From positions 1,349,231 through 1,413,230 of the forward strand of contig JABLYA010000001.1 in the NCBI GenBank assembly GCA_013177855.1: DNA of 64,000 bases, written 5' to 3'. Source of the DNA: Ignavibacteria bacterium (GTDB lineage: Bacteria; Bacteroidota; Ignavibacteria; Ch128b). Positions 28,681-38,396 of this stretch are shown piece after piece; positions within the stretch are counted from its first letter, which is position 1, and every line of letters starts with the position of its first letter. The notes under the pieces are model-generated. The model saw only the letters and a list, made by a program, of their open reading frames with translations. It made no database searches and had not been told where the DNA came from. The translations under genes and the position numbers were made by a program.

Positions 28681-30141
28681 ATGCTAACATTAAATCAGAA
28701 ATTATCTCAACAACTTCAACTTCTTCCACAACAAATTCTCTACCAAAAGTTATTACAATTAAATAACCTATCACTTGAACAAAAAATCAGAGAAGAATTA
28801 CACTTAAATCCTGTTCTTGAAGAAGTCCCTATTGAAGAAAACATTCAAACTCAGGAAGAAGATAGAATTTCCTCTGAAACAGAAAGTTTAGCAGATCAGC
28901 ACGAGGATCAAATTGAAGAAATTGAATCTTTTACAATCGAAGATTTTATGAATGATAATCCTGAGTCTTTCTCTCCAGATTATCAAGGTGGAGATGAAGA
29001 AGTAATCGAAATACCATCACCTGAAAAACAAAGTCTTTATGAACAATTATTAAACCAATTAAGTTTGCTAAACCTTTCACCAGATCTTTTCAGATTAGGC
29101 GAAGAGATTATTGGGAATATTGATGAAGATGGTTATTTAGCTGTTAATCTAGAAGATATCTTAAAGGATCTTGAGCTCTTTGAAAATATCAAAATTCCCT
29201 ACGAAAAGGCAGAAAAGTTATTAAAACAAATTCAACACTTTGAACCACTTGGTATTGCATCCAGAAATCTTCAAGAATGTTTACTTATCCAGCTTGAAGA
29301 AAAAGATATAAACCCGAAAGTAAAGAATATTGCAAGGAAAATTTTATCAGAACATTTTGATGATTTTACTTCAAAGCGATATGAATCAATAGAAAACAAA
29401 TTAAAAATTACCCGCGAAGAACTTAAAGAAGCTTTGAATGTAATTCAACATTTAAATCCAAAACCAGGTGAAGGAACATTAACTAACACCGATTTACAAC
29501 AAATCACTCCCGACTTAATTGTAGAAAAAGTTGATAATAAATTTGTTGTCTATCTCAATGACAGAAATATACCACAACTTCGTATAAATCCTGAATATGA
29601 GATTATTTTTAAAAAGAAATTAAAAAAGATTAAATCAGGTGACGAAAAAGAACTCAAGAAATTTATTAAAGAGAAACTGGACGCTGCTAAATGGTTTATT
29701 GATGCCATTGAGCAAAGGAAGATAACATTGCTTAGAGTTATGAATATGATTGTAGAAAAGCAAAAAGACTTTTTTGAGTATGGTGAGAAACATCTTAAAC
29801 CGATGATCTATAAAGATATTGCTGAGCCGCTCAATCTCGATATCTCAACTATAAGCAGAGTCGTTAATGGTAAGTATGTGCAATCACCCGTTGGAATTCA
29901 TGAATTAAAATACTTTTTCTCAGAAGGGCTTGAAACCGAAAACGGAGAAGCTATTTCGAACAAAAATGTAAAAATCAGAATAAAAGAAATAATTGATAAC
30001 GAAGATAAAAGTAATCCTTATAACGATGATGAAATTGCTAAAATTCTAAATAAGGAAGGCATCAAAATTGCCCGCCGTACCGTTGCCAAATACAGGGAGC
30101 AACTTGGTATCCCTGTTGCTAAACTCCGACGGCAAATTTAA
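28681..30141 (+). CDS. rpoN: RNA polymerase sigma-54 factor
   Basis: This 486-residue alternative sigma factor recognises -24/-12 promoters and needs AAA+ activators. The N-terminal region I is Gln/Leu-rich (QKLSQQLQLLPQQILYQKLLQL), which is the activator-responsive segment. An acidic region II follows (about 50-110), then the core-binding domain, a helix-turn-helix (DISTISRVVNGKYVQSP) and the RpoN box ARRTVAKYREQLGIP near the C-terminus, close to the consensus. No bacterial enhancer-binding protein is in the window. A weak ribosome site and the 3 bp spacing suggest translation coupled to the DUF3109 gene. Confidence 0.96.
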   Translation: MLTLNQKLSQQLQLLPQQILYQKLLQLNNLSLEQKIREELHLNPVLEEVPIEENIQTQEEDRISSETESLADQHEDQIEEIESFTIEDFMNDNPESFSPDYQGGDEEVIEIPSPEKQSLYEQLLNQLSLLNLSPDLFRLGEEIIGNIDEDGYLAVNLEDILKDLELFENIKIPYEKAEKLLKQIQHFEPLGIASRNLQECLLIQLEEKDINPKVKNIARKILSEHFDDFTSKRYESIENKLKITREELKEALNVIQHLNPKPGEGTLTNTDLQQITPDLIVEKVDNKFVVYLNDRNIPQLRINPEYEIIFKKKLKKIKSGDEKELKKFIKEKLDAAKWFIDAIEQRKITLLRVMNMIVEKQKDFFEYGEKHLKPMIYKDIAEPLNLDISTISRVVNGKYVQSPVGIHELKYFFSEGLETENGEAISNKNVKIRIKEIIDNEDKSNPYNDDEIAKILNKEGIKIARRTVAKYREQLGIPVAKLRRQI

Positions 30142-30146
30142 TTAAT

Positions 30147-32627
30147 ATGCAGCTTGTTATTGAAATCATTCAAATTATTTTTTTCTTTTCCATATTTGCC
30201 ATCATCCATTCGGTGCTTGCAAGTCTCAGAATTAAAAATTTTATCAGGGAAAAATTTGGGAACTTAATCGCTTTTTATAGAATGGGCTATAATTTTTTAA
30301 GTATAATTTCGTTTGGTTTATTCCTTTACTTTGCTCCTAAGCCACATCAAATTGTATTTGAAATCCCTTATCCTTTTGATTTAATTGTATACATTTTTCA
30401 AATATTATCTCTTATCGGAATACTCTGGTCTGCTAAAAATACAGATTGGAAAGAATTTCTTGGTTTAAGTCAAATAAAAAGATACTTTAATGGAAATTAC
30501 AATGATCAATTTGATGAGAACTATAAATTAAAAATTAACGGAGCTTATAGAATTTCTCGGCATCCAATTTATTTATTTTCGATTTTATTTCTGGCACTAA
30601 GACCTTATATGACTGTCTTTTATTTTGTCACTTTATTGTTAATAATTTTGTATTTCTATATTGGATCAATTTTTGAGGAAAAGAAATTAGAAAAAATATT
30701 CGGAATTGATTACATAAACTATAAAAAAGAAGTTTCACGCATCTTTCCTTATAAATGGTTAGTAAAAGGATTCACCATGAAGAAAATTTTGGCATTTTTA
30801 ATTTTTGCAGCATTATTTTTCACAGCGGAAAATGTTTCCGCTCAATCGAAAGATTCAATTTTAGTTGACATGGGCAATAAAGTCATAACTGTTGATGAAT
30901 TTGTAACTCGTTTTGAGTTTACACCCTGGCCAAGAAGAAACATCAGATACATTGATAATGAATTGAAACTTGAATTCCTGAAAACATTAATGGCAGAAAA
31001 ACTACTTTCGATTTATGGCAATGAGATAAAAATTGATACAAGCTTCGACTTAAATCAGACTTTTAATAATCTCGAGAAAATGATAGTGCGAGATGCTCTT
31101 TACAGGAAAGAAATTCTTGGGAATATCAAGATAGACCAAAACGAATTAAACAATGCAATCGCTAAAAGCCAAATAACATTATTTGTCAGATATATTTTTG
31201 ATCCCGACTCCTCCGAAATATATTCAATCTTTTATAAGCTTTTAAGCGGATCGAATTTCGATTCAATATTATCAACAAGAGCTGAGAGTGAAGACCAGAA
31301 GTTTCCGATGCCAGTAACATACGGGACTTTAATCGAAGACTTTGAAAATGTTGTTTATAAAACTCAGCCGGGAGATTTTACTTATCCATTAAAATCAACT
31401 CTTGGGTATTATATTTTCAAAGTAGACAGTTCAAAATTCGAAGTCGGGCTTGGTCCAAAAGAATTCAGTGATGCAGCAAGAAAAGCAGAAAAGATTCTCA
31501 AACAAAGAATCGAAGAAAAACTTTATCAAGAATATTTCAAAAAATTTTTCTCGAAAAAAAGAGGCGAGGCTGATGGAGAAGTTTTTTGGAAATTTGTTGA
31601 TGCTGCAGCAAAAAGATTTAAATGGAAATTTGAAAACCAAAATCCTGTCAGAAATAATGAGTACATTATTGATGTTGAAGATGTAAGACAAATTGAAAAT
31701 GAGCTGGGTGAGTTGAAAAATCAGGTTTTAATCAAGCTTGAAAATAGGAATGCAACGGTCAGTGAATTTTTGAGATCACTTTTATTCAAAGGTTTTACAG
31801 TAACTGTTTCAAGCGAAAGATATATTGCCGCAAGATTAAACAAAGCAATCAAAAATTTTTTAGAGGATGAATATCTTGCAGAGGAAGGGTTCAGGCAGGG
31901 CTTGCATCTTAAACCAGAAGTCAAAAAAGATATTGATATGTGGCGTGACTTCTATTATGCAAACTGGTACACATTAACCTTGAAAAACAATATCCAGATC
32001 ACTGATGTTGAAATTGAGAATTACATCAAAGAAAGAAGCATTAAATCGGAAGAAGTCATTTTTGTAAATGTCCAGGAAATTTTAGTCGATAGTCTTGAAC
32101 AAGTTGAAGTTCTTCTGAACAAACTAAGAAATGGTGAAGATTTCGGAGAACTTGCACGGAAATATTCAAAACGGAAATGGGCAGCCGAAAAAAACGGCGA
32201 GCTTGGATTTTTCCCATCCTCAATGTATGATGAAATTGGAAATACTGCTGAGAGAATGAATGTAGGTGAAATTTTTGCACCCGTTGAAACAAAAGATGGT
32301 TTTTCTATTATTAAACTTTTAGACAAAAAAATAGAACGCCCAGACACTGTGAATGTTCAAGATTTTTCTGATTTAAAAGAAAAAATTCGTAACGAATTAA
32401 AACAAAAAAAGTTCGATAAAGAAAGAGATAAACTTGTAGCTGAACTTGCTCAGAAATATGTGAAAAACATTAATGTCGACTTATTAAACTCTATTAAAGT
32501 TACAAATCTGAATATGTTTGTTTATCGTTATATGGGATTCGGGGGAAAAATGACAGCGGTACCTGTAATCGCACCGTACATTTCATGGTACGAAGAATGG
32601 AAAAAAATTAACAAAACTTTGCCATAG
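30147..32627 (+). CDS. Fused frame: ICMT/NnrU-like membrane methyltransferase plus SurA-like peptidyl-prolyl isomerase
   Basis: This single 826-residue frame joins two normally separate proteins. Residues 1-210 form a polytopic membrane protein with the isoprenylcysteine-methyltransferase/NnrU signature: [17 protein letters not shown], then [25 protein letters not shown]. At residue 211 an internal Met opens a complete signal peptide ([15 protein letters not shown]...VSA), followed by a periplasmic SurA/PpiC-type chaperone. Its parvulin domain spans about 639-725 ([16 protein letters not shown] to FSIIKLLD). AAAGGA sits 6 bp before that internal ATG, so the second protein is probably also made separately. 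Either a stop codon was lost, a real fusion exists, or a base is wrong in the assembly. It lies between rpoN (5 bp) and hslV (8 bp). Confidence 0.8.
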   Translation: MQLVIEIIQIIFFFSIFAIIHSVLASLRIKNFIREKFGNLIAFYRMGYNFLSIISFGLFLYFAPKPHQIVFEIPYPFDLIVYIFQILSLIGILWSAKNTDWKEFLGLSQIKRYFNGNYNDQFDENYKLKINGAYRISRHPIYLFSILFLALRPYMTVFYFVTLLLIILYFYIGSIFEEKKLEKIFGIDYINYKKEVSRIFPYKWLVKGFTMKKILAFLIFAALFFTAENVSAQSKDSILVDMGNKVITVDEFVTRFEFTPWPRRNIRYIDNELKLEFLKTLMAEKLLSIYGNEIKIDTSFDLNQTFNNLEKMIVRDALYRKEILGNIKIDQNELNNAIAKSQITLFVRYIFDPDSSEIYSIFYKLLSGSNFDSILSTRAESEDQKFPMPVTYGTLIEDFENVVYKTQPGDFTYPLKSTLGYYIFKVDSSKFEVGLGPKEFSDAARKAEKILKQRIEEKLYQEYFKKFFSKKRGEADGEVFWKFVDAAAKRFKWKFENQNPVRNNEYIIDVEDVRQIENELGELKNQVLIKLENRNATVSEFLRSLLFKGFTVTVSSERYIAARLNKAIKNFLEDEYLAEEGFRQGLHLKPEVKKDIDMWRDFYYANWYTLTLKNNIQITDVEIENYIKERSIKSEEVIFVNVQEILVDSLEQVEVLLNKLRNGEDFGELARKYSKRKWAAEKNGELGFFPSSMYDEIGNTAERMNVGEIFAPVETKDGFSIIKLLDKKIERPDTVNVQDFSDLKEKIRNELKQKKFDKERDKLVAELAQKYVKNINVDLLNSIKVTNLNMFVYRYMGFGGKMTAVPVIAPYISWYEEWKKINKTLP
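30765..30779 (+). promoter_or_regulatory. Internal ribosome-binding site and start for the SurA-like part
   Basis: AAAGGA (30765-30770), then a 6-nt spacer, then ATG at 30777. The codons that follow encode a textbook signal peptide, [10 protein letters not shown] onward, with a likely cleavage after VSA. This is the start an annotator would choose for a free-standing chaperone of 616 residues. Confidence 0.65.
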
Positions 32628-32635
32628 GAGCCGGT

Positions 32636-33169
32636 ATGAAAGAAATTCATTCCACAACAATTATTGGACTTGTTCACAATGGTCAAGCAGCAATGGGAGG
32701 AGATGGACAGGTTACTCTCGGTCAAACTGTTATGAAACACAACGCCAGAAAAGTTAGAAAACTTTACAACAATACAGTTCTTGCTGGATTTGCTGGTGCA
32801 TCAGCCGACGCATTCACTTTGCTTGAGAGATTCGAAGACAAACTTGAACAATACAAAGGGAATCTTTCGCGTGCGGCTGTTGAACTTGCAAAAGACTGGC
32901 GAACTGATAAATACTTACGAAGACTCGAAGCAATGCTTGCCGTTGTTTCAAAAGAGAAAGCATTAATCATCTCTGGAAATGGAGATGTAATCGAGCCAGA
33001 TGATAATATTGTTGCCATTGGTTCAGGTGGAAGTTATGCGTTGGCTGCTGCAAAAATGTTAATTAAACACAGCAATCTTTCTGCAAAAGAAATTGTCGAA
33101 GAAGCATTAAACACTGCTGCGGATATTTGCATTTATACCAATAAGAATTTAATCATCGAGGAGCTTTGA
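32636..33169 (+). CDS. hslV: ATP-dependent protease subunit HslV
   Basis: This 177-residue Ntn hydrolase is the peptidase of the HslUV protease. The [12 protein letters not shown] start shows that the catalytic Thr (residue 7) is exposed after removal of six residues, as in ClpQ-type enzymes. It continues with [36 protein letters not shown] and [11 protein letters not shown]. The length is normal. An ATG follows GGAG at 32628-32631. hslU begins just after its stop. Confidence 0.96.
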   Translation: MKEIHSTTIIGLVHNGQAAMGGDGQVTLGQTVMKHNARKVRKLYNNTVLAGFAGASADAFTLLERFEDKLEQYKGNLSRAAVELAKDWRTDKYLRRLEAMLAVVSKEKALIISGNGDVIEPDDNIVAIGSGGSYALAAAKMLIKHSNLSAKEIVEEALNTAADICIYTNKNLIIEEL

Positions 33170-33174
33170 ATTTT

Positions 33175-34590
33175 ATGAAAACTAAAAAGAACAAAAACAA
33201 TCAATACGAAATCAAAAGTCTGACACCATCCGAAATAGTACGTGAGCTGGATAAATATATAGTCGGTCAAGATGCTGCAAAAAAAGCTGTTGCTATTGCT
33301 TTAAGAAATAGATGGAGACGACAGCAGGTAAAAGAAAATCTTCGTGAAGAAATTTTACCTAACAATATTATTTTAATAGGACCAACTGGTGTTGGGAAAA
33401 CCGAAATCGCGCGGAGGCTGGCAAAACTTGCAAACGCTCCATTCCTGAAAGTTGAAGCATCAAAATATACAGAGGTTGGTTATGTTGGCAGAGATGTAGA
33501 ATCAATGATTAGAGAGATTACAGACATTGCTGTTAATATGGTCAAGCAAGAACGAATGGAAGAAGTTCGAGAAAAAGCACAGAAATTAGCCGATGAAAAA
33601 ATCCTTGATATTTTGCTTGAACCAGTAAGAAAAACTGTTCGCGAGCCTCTCCCTCTTATCTCCGATCAAGAAATTAAACCCGTAGAAGAAATCGAACAAC
33701 CAAAAAAATCTGCTCGAGATTATTACAGAGAAAAATTAGTAAAAGGAGAACTCGACGATACTATAATTGAATTTGATACTCAGGCAGATACAAGCGGCCC
33801 AGTTATGCAGATACTTGGTCCATTTGGTCCTGATGATTTAGGAATCAATATTCAGGAAATGCTCGGTAATATTTTACCGAAGAAGACAAAAAAGAAAAAG
33901 ATGACAATTAAAGAAGCTCGTCAATACTTCCGCGAAGAAGAAGCAAAAAAATTAATCGATATGGACGCGATAATTAAAGAGGCAATCTTTAGAGTTGAGA
34001 ATACAGGTATCATATTTATTGATGAAATTGACAAAATTGCAGGTCCTCCATCTAAAGTTGGTCCCGATGTTTCAAGAGAAGGTGTTCAAAGAGATTTACT
34101 ACCAATTGTAGAAGGTTCAACTGTTAACACCAAATATGGACCAGTAAAAAGTGATCATATTTTATTTATTGCTTCAGGTGCATTTCATGTATCAAAGCCG
34201 TCAGACTTAATTCCCGAATTGCAGGGAAGATTCCCAATCAGAGTCGAGTTGCATAGTTTAACAGAAGATGATTTTGTGAAAATCCTCACACTTCCAGAAA
34301 ACGCACTAATTAAACAATATGCAGCTTTATTAAAAAGCGATGGGGTTGAAATTGAATTTGATGAAGGCGCAATAAGAGAAATTGCAAAAACAGCCGCAGA
34401 AGTGAATGAGCAGGTTGAAAACATTGGAGCAAGAAGACTTCACACAATTCTTACAACTTTACTGGAAGATATTTTGTATGGTGTACCTGATTTAATCAAA
34501 GAGAAAAAAATTAAAATCACCAAAGAAATGGTAAACGAAAAATTAAGCAAGATTGTGAAAAACAGAGATTTAAGTAAGTATATTCTGTGA
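33175..34590 (+). CDS. hslU: ATP-dependent protease ATPase subunit HslU
   Basis: This AAA+ unfoldase of about 471 residues partners HslV. An in-frame TTG at 33166 overlaps the hslV stop, but ATG at 33175 is preferred because GAGGAG (33158-33163) would be only 2 nt from the TTG. Motifs seen are [22 protein letters not shown], Walker [16 protein letters not shown], an I-domain insertion (about 140-240), Walker [13 protein letters not shown], and sensor 2 [20 protein letters not shown]. The C-terminus ends in SKYIL, the tail that inserts into HslV. Confidence 0.96.
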   Translation: MKTKKNKNNQYEIKSLTPSEIVRELDKYIVGQDAAKKAVAIALRNRWRRQQVKENLREEILPNNIILIGPTGVGKTEIARRLAKLANAPFLKVEASKYTEVGYVGRDVESMIREITDIAVNMVKQERMEEVREKAQKLADEKILDILLEPVRKTVREPLPLISDQEIKPVEEIEQPKKSARDYYREKLVKGELDDTIIEFDTQADTSGPVMQILGPFGPDDLGINIQEMLGNILPKKTKKKKMTIKEARQYFREEEAKKLIDMDAIIKEAIFRVENTGIIFIDEIDKIAGPPSKVGPDVSREGVQRDLLPIVEGSTVNTKYGPVKSDHILFIASGAFHVSKPSDLIPELQGRFPIRVELHSLTEDDFVKILTLPENALIKQYAALLKSDGVEIEFDEGAIREIAKTAAEVNEQVENIGARRLHTILTTLLEDILYGVPDLIKEKKIKITKEMVNEKLSKIVKNRDLSKYIL

Positions 34591-34745
34591 TTTATTATTT
34601 GAGCTCACAAGAAGTGTAGAATATCACAGTCGGGAAATAAAATTAAATTTGATATTTTTTCTAAAGCTCAAGAGAGAATTAACATTTAATTGTATTAAAA
34701 GCAGAAACCCAGTAATAAAAAAAGAAATCACCAATTTTTTTACAA

Positions 34746-35717
34746 TCAGGTATTTATAAAGCCAAGATTAACCAGATCATGCAGATGAACCATTCCTACC
34801 GGACGATTTTCATCATCAATGCAAATTAATTGAGTGATTTTATATGTTTCCATTAATTGAATTGCATAAGATGCAAGCACATCCGGTTTAATTGATTTTG
34901 GATTTTTGCCCATTACATCTTTTGCTTTAAGAATTGAAAGATCCTGAAATTTTTCCATTGCACGTCGAAGATCGCCATCAGTAATTATTCCGACTAATTT
35001 CCCTTCATCATTAACGACGCAGGTTGCTCCAAGTCTTTTTGTTGTCATTTCAAGTATCGCTGAATGCAAATCAATGTCTTGATGGACAACGGGGACATTT
35101 TCACCTTTCGTCATAATCTCTTCCACTTTAAGAGTCAGTCTCCTTCCAAGCGTTCCACCTGGATGATAAAGCGCAAATTGTTCTTTTGTAAAATTTTTTG
35201 CCTTAAGCAAAGCGATTGCAATTGCATCACCCATAACTAACGTTGCTGTGGTTGAAGATGTTGGTGCAAGGTCATACGGACATGCTTCTTCATCAACTGA
35301 AACATCCAATGCAATATCAGCTTCTTTGGCAAGATAAGATTTCATATCCCCCACAAGAGCAATTATTTTTGTTCCTATTCTTCTTAAAACAGGAAATATT
35401 CTAATAATTTCTGGAGTTGAACCTGATTTAGAAATCAGAATTACAACATCATCCATTTTTACCATTCCAAGATCACCATGAATTGCATCACTTGGATGCA
35501 TAAACAAAGCAGGTGTCCCTGTTGAATTCATAGTTGCGACAATTTTTCGAGCAATTATTCCCGATTTACCAACTCCTGAAATAATCACCCGTCCTTTTGT
35601 ATTTAAAATCGCTTCGACAGCTTTTGCAAAATTTTCGTTAATTCTTTCTTCGAGTTTTTTGACCGCTTCGGTCTCAATTCTTACAACTTCTTTTCCATCC
35701 TGAATTATTTTTTCCAT
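34746..35717 (-). CDS. kdsD: D-arabinose 5-phosphate isomerase (KdsD/KpsF type)
   Basis: This 323-residue enzyme converts ribulose 5-phosphate to arabinose 5-phosphate, the first step of Kdo synthesis. It has an N-terminal SIS domain (about 38-175) with RVIISGVGKSGIIARKIVATMNSTG, FMHPSDAIHGDLG and LISKSGSTPEIIRI, and two C-terminal CBS domains (about 205-320). It ends the kdsA-kdsC-unknown-kdsD run and overlaps the unknown gene by 13 bp. kdsB is not in the window. Confidence 0.94.
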   Translation of the reverse strand: MEKIIQDGKEVVRIETEAVKKLEERINENFAKAVEAILNTKGRVIISGVGKSGIIARKIVATMNSTGTPALFMHPSDAIHGDLGMVKMDDVVILISKSGSTPEIIRIFPVLRRIGTKIIALVGDMKSYLAKEADIALDVSVDEEACPYDLAPTSSTTATLVMGDAIAIALLKAKNFTKEQFALYHPGGTLGRRLTLKVEEIMTKGENVPVVHQDIDLHSAILEMTTKRLGATCVVNDEGKLVGIITDGDLRRAMEKFQDLSILKAKDVMGKNPKSIKPDVLASYAIQLMETYKITQLICIDDENRPVGMVHLHDLVNLGFINT

Positions 35718-36481
35718 AAAAACCTCTCAAAAATTTTTTTGAAAAAGTTTTTCTTTTTCGGTTTCATAGGGATTTCTTTTTTCAATTCAAATTTTTTCCA
35801 GTATCGATTATAATTTATAAAAGCAGAACGAATTTGTTCATCAGAAAATTTTTTAAGATTAGTAAAGAAATAGTTTATATCAGTTATTTTACTTGCATCT
35901 TTAATTCCTGCAACTTTCAAAAGCTCCTGATAGAAATTTGTAACTGGAATAAACTTGTTGAATTTCAGATTATAATCATAAATCCATAAACGTTTATGTT
36001 TTGGAGAGATTACAAAATCAAATTCATCTTTTTGAATTTCAATTACTCTTAGTTCAGAGTTATCGAATGGATGATTTTGACCAGGAGACCAATTCGAATA
36101 AGTAAACCAATTCTTTTCTTTATTGATCAGCTCAGAAGATTTAATTTGGAAATAATCAAAACCTTCGGATTGAATATCAACTTCAATTTGATTTTCAAAT
36201 TCCTCGAAAATTGAAATTGTAACGGATCCCAATTCATAAAAAAATTTTCCAGTTGCGATTAAAGGTTGAATTGGAATTGTTGGATCAGGTTTATCATCTT
36301 TTTTGCCTAATATTAAATTGTAAGGTGGGAACTTTCCATAACCAATTACAAATAAATCTTCAAGTTTATCGTGATAAAGCTTATAACCTGGCCTATCTTC
36401 GGGCAGAATTAATCTCAACCAGTATCTTTCCAATTCATTTAATCTTCGAGGAAAATCCTGTCCATTAAAATAAAAACTCAT
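35705..36481 (-). CDS. Unrecognised protein in the Kdo operon
   Basis: This is a 258-residue soluble protein with no signal peptide or transmembrane segment. The first 170 residues look beta-rich and aromatic (KLYHDKLEDLFVIGYGKFPPYN, ELGSVTISIFEEFENQIEV). A helical segment follows (about 195-230), then a basic C-terminus (KPKKKNFFKKIFERFLWKK) that could bind a membrane surface or nucleic acid. I do not recognise a family. It is locked into the operon: 11 bp after kdsC and overlapping kdsD by 13 bp. A role in Kdo or LPS synthesis is inferred from this position only. Confidence 0.75.
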   Translation of the reverse strand: MSFYFNGQDFPRRLNELERYWLRLILPEDRPGYKLYHDKLEDLFVIGYGKFPPYNLILGKKDDKPDPTIPIQPLIATGKFFYELGSVTISIFEEFENQIEVDIQSEGFDYFQIKSSELINKEKNWFTYSNWSPGQNHPFDNSELRVIEIQKDEFDFVISPKHKRLWIYDYNLKFNKFIPVTNFYQELLKVAGIKDASKITDINYFFTNLKKFSDEQIRSAFINYNRYWKKFELKKEIPMKPKKKNFFKKIFERFLWKK

Positions 36482-36492
36482 TTCAGTACTTG

Positions 36493-37005
36493 CTAATCAA
36501 AGTTTTTGCCTTTCTTTTGAGCATCAAGAATTAAGTCGATTACTTCTCTTACAGCTCCTTTCCCACCTTCATTTTTTGTTACATAATCTACAATTCTTTT
36601 AACTTCTTTTCGGGCATTCTTTGGTGCACAGGAAAATCCAACTTTTTGAAGTAATGGAATATCAAAAAGATCATCTCCCATAAAAGCGATTTCATCAAAA
36701 GTAATGTTATATTTTTTTGCGAAAGATTCTGCGGCAGGCACTTTATCAATTGTTCCCTGAACAAGGTCTTCAATTTTTAAATCCTTTGCACGAGTTTCAA
36801 CAATCTTTGAATTCCTTCCTGTTATAATTGCAACAGGAATTCCTGATTGTCTAAGCATCTCTATTCCATAACCATCGTGCACATTGAAAGTTTTTATTTC
36901 TTCACCTTGAGAAGAATAGACTATGCTTCCATCAGTTAAAACACCATCAACATCAAGAATTAATAACTTGATTCTTTTGAGTTTTTCTTTTAGTTCTTTT
37001 TTCAT
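36493..37005 (-). CDS. kdsC: 3-deoxy-D-manno-octulosonate 8-phosphate phosphatase
   Basis: This 170-residue HAD phosphatase of the C0 (capless, tetrameric) type removes phosphate from Kdo-8-phosphate. Motif I is LLILDVDGVLTDGSIVY, motif II is AIITGRNS, and motifs III/IV are in IAFMGDDLFDIPLLQKVG. The C-terminal GGKGAVREVIDLIL tail is a KdsC hallmark. It is 34 bp after kdsA. Confidence 0.95.
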   Translation of the reverse strand: MKKELKEKLKRIKLLILDVDGVLTDGSIVYSSQGEEIKTFNVHDGYGIEMLRQSGIPVAIITGRNSKIVETRAKDLKIEDLVQGTIDKVPAAESFAKKYNITFDEIAFMGDDLFDIPLLQKVGFSCAPKNARKEVKRIVDYVTKNEGGKGAVREVIDLILDAQKKGKNFD

Positions 37006-37039
37006 AGTTGAATAATTTATTTTTTTTTGTGGAGTAAAA

Positions 37040-37870
37040 TTATTTCAAATTTATTTCACTGAAATTTTTTACAAGCTCATCAATTTGTTTTACTTGAATT
37101 AAAAGAGTCTCAAGAAAATTAAGTGGCAGTTGGGAATCAGCATCGCTTAAAGCTTTTGAAGGTTCTGGATGTGTTTCGAGAAAAAGACCAGCAATTCCAA
37201 TAGAAATTGCTGCTTTTGCAAGATACGGGATAAACTCTCTTGCTCCACCAGATTTACCTCCAACTCCAGGAATTTGAACAGCATGAGTTGCATCCATTAT
37301 TACAGGATATCCTATCTTTTTCATAATCACAAGTGAACGCATATCAACAACAAGATTGTGATAGCCAAAAGTTGTTCCTCTTTCAGTTAAAAGAATTTTT
37401 TCATTCCTGGTCGATTTAACTTTATCAGCAGCGTACTGAATTTCATCAGGTGCGAGAAATTGTCCTTTTTTAATGTTAACTACTTTCCCCGTCTTGCCAG
37501 CTTCAAGAAGCAATTCTGTTTGTCTGCATAAGAAAGCTGGTATTTGAAGTATATCGACTACTTCGGCTGCTAATTTTACTTCATCAACAGAGTGAACATC
37601 CGTAAGAACTGGTACGCCAAAAGTTTTCTTTATCTCATCCAAAATTTTGAGAGCTTCCTGATCACCAATTCCAGTAAACGAATTCACAGAAGTTCGATTT
37701 GCTTTTTTATATGATGATTTGAAAATGTATGGGATGTTTAATCTCGAAGTAATTTCAATAATTTTTTCGGCAGTTGAAAATACAAGATCTCTGCTTTCAA
37801 CCACACAGGGACCCGCGATTAAAATGAATGGAAGATTATTATCAATTTTAATTCCGTTTAGTTCAATCAT
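37040..37870 (-). CDS. kdsA: 3-deoxy-8-phosphooctulonate synthase
   Basis: This 276-residue TIM-barrel enzyme condenses phosphoenolpyruvate with arabinose 5-phosphate to give Kdo-8-phosphate. Signatures are LIAGPCVVESRD, FKSSYKKANRTSVNSFTGIG, VLTDVHS, DILQIPAFLCRQTELL, LTERGTTFGYHNLVVDMRS and MDATHAVQIPG. The Cys of AGPC at the metal position suggests a metal-dependent class II enzyme. It is the first gene of the Kdo run. Confidence 0.96.
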   Translation of the reverse strand: MIELNGIKIDNNLPFILIAGPCVVESRDLVFSTAEKIIEITSRLNIPYIFKSSYKKANRTSVNSFTGIGDQEALKILDEIKKTFGVPVLTDVHSVDEVKLAAEVVDILQIPAFLCRQTELLLEAGKTGKVVNIKKGQFLAPDEIQYAADKVKSTRNEKILLTERGTTFGYHNLVVDMRSLVIMKKIGYPVIMDATHAVQIPGVGGKSGGAREFIPYLAKAAISIGIAGLFLETHPEPSKALSDADSQLPLNFLETLLIQVKQIDELVKNFSEINLK

Positions 37871-37972
37871 ATAAAATTAGATATAAGTGCTTAGTCTAAA
37901 TTCAATTCGTTAAAAATTTGTTACTAACTTATTGATTTTCGTGGAATAATTCTTTTGGGTTTTTGATAACGA

Positions 37973-38009
37973 CAAAAAAAAGGAGTTTTACCCGAAGGCA
38001 AAACTCCTT
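37973..38009 (-). terminator. Intrinsic terminator after the copA-small protein unit
   Basis: AAGGAGTTTT (37980-37989) pairs with AAAACTCCTT (38000-38009). The inner bases give a CC-UUCG-GG type loop when read on the minus strand, and the minus-strand transcript then runs into a T tract (A run 37973-37980 on plus). It lies 31 bp after the small Cys-rich gene. Confidence 0.88.
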
Positions 38010-38039
38010 AACAACTGAAGTGGGCAATATTGATGGAAA

Positions 38040-38339
38040 TTAGTTTTTACTTTCTTTTGATTTTGAAGAATTGGTTTTATCTGTCTTGCAGCAATCGTCT
38101 GATTTTACTTGATCTTTTTCAGCATCATGGCTGTGATCTTTTGATGCTTTATCTTTTGTATCGCAAGACTCTTTTTTCTCAACCTTCGCTTCTGATTTTT
38201 CGGTTGAACAGCAGGCATCTTTCTTTTCAACTTTTTCAACTTTGGTTTCTTTTTTGACGGTTTGCTTTTCCTGAGCCTGAGAAAAAACAACTATTGTTAA
38301 AAAGAAAACTATTGTTAATGCACTTATTAAGTATTTCAT
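38040..38339 (-). CDS. Small exported Lys/Glu-rich protein with Cys-Cys and His motifs
   Basis: This 99-residue protein has a clear signal peptide (MKYLISALTIVFFLTIVVFSQAQ) and a ribosome site (AGGAGAGACC). The mature part is low-complexity and Lys/Glu/Asp/Ser-rich, with Cys43-Cys44, Cys59, His69-x-His71 and Cys83-Cys84. I recognise no family. It lies 57 bp downstream of the copper ATPase gene copA, on the same strand and before a shared terminator. A periplasmic copper or soft-metal buffer is therefore a plausible inference, and the paired cysteines and HSH support it. The rest of the chain is probably disordered. Confidence 0.75.
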   Translation of the reverse strand: MKYLISALTIVFFLTIVVFSQAQEKQTVKKETKVEKVEKKDACCSTEKSEAKVEKKESCDTKDKASKDHSHDAEKDQVKSDDCCKTDKTNSSKSKESKN

Positions 38340-38396
38340 AGGTCTCTCCTAATAGATTATTAATTGTTGTTAATTACTTATTAAACTTGCAACAAT

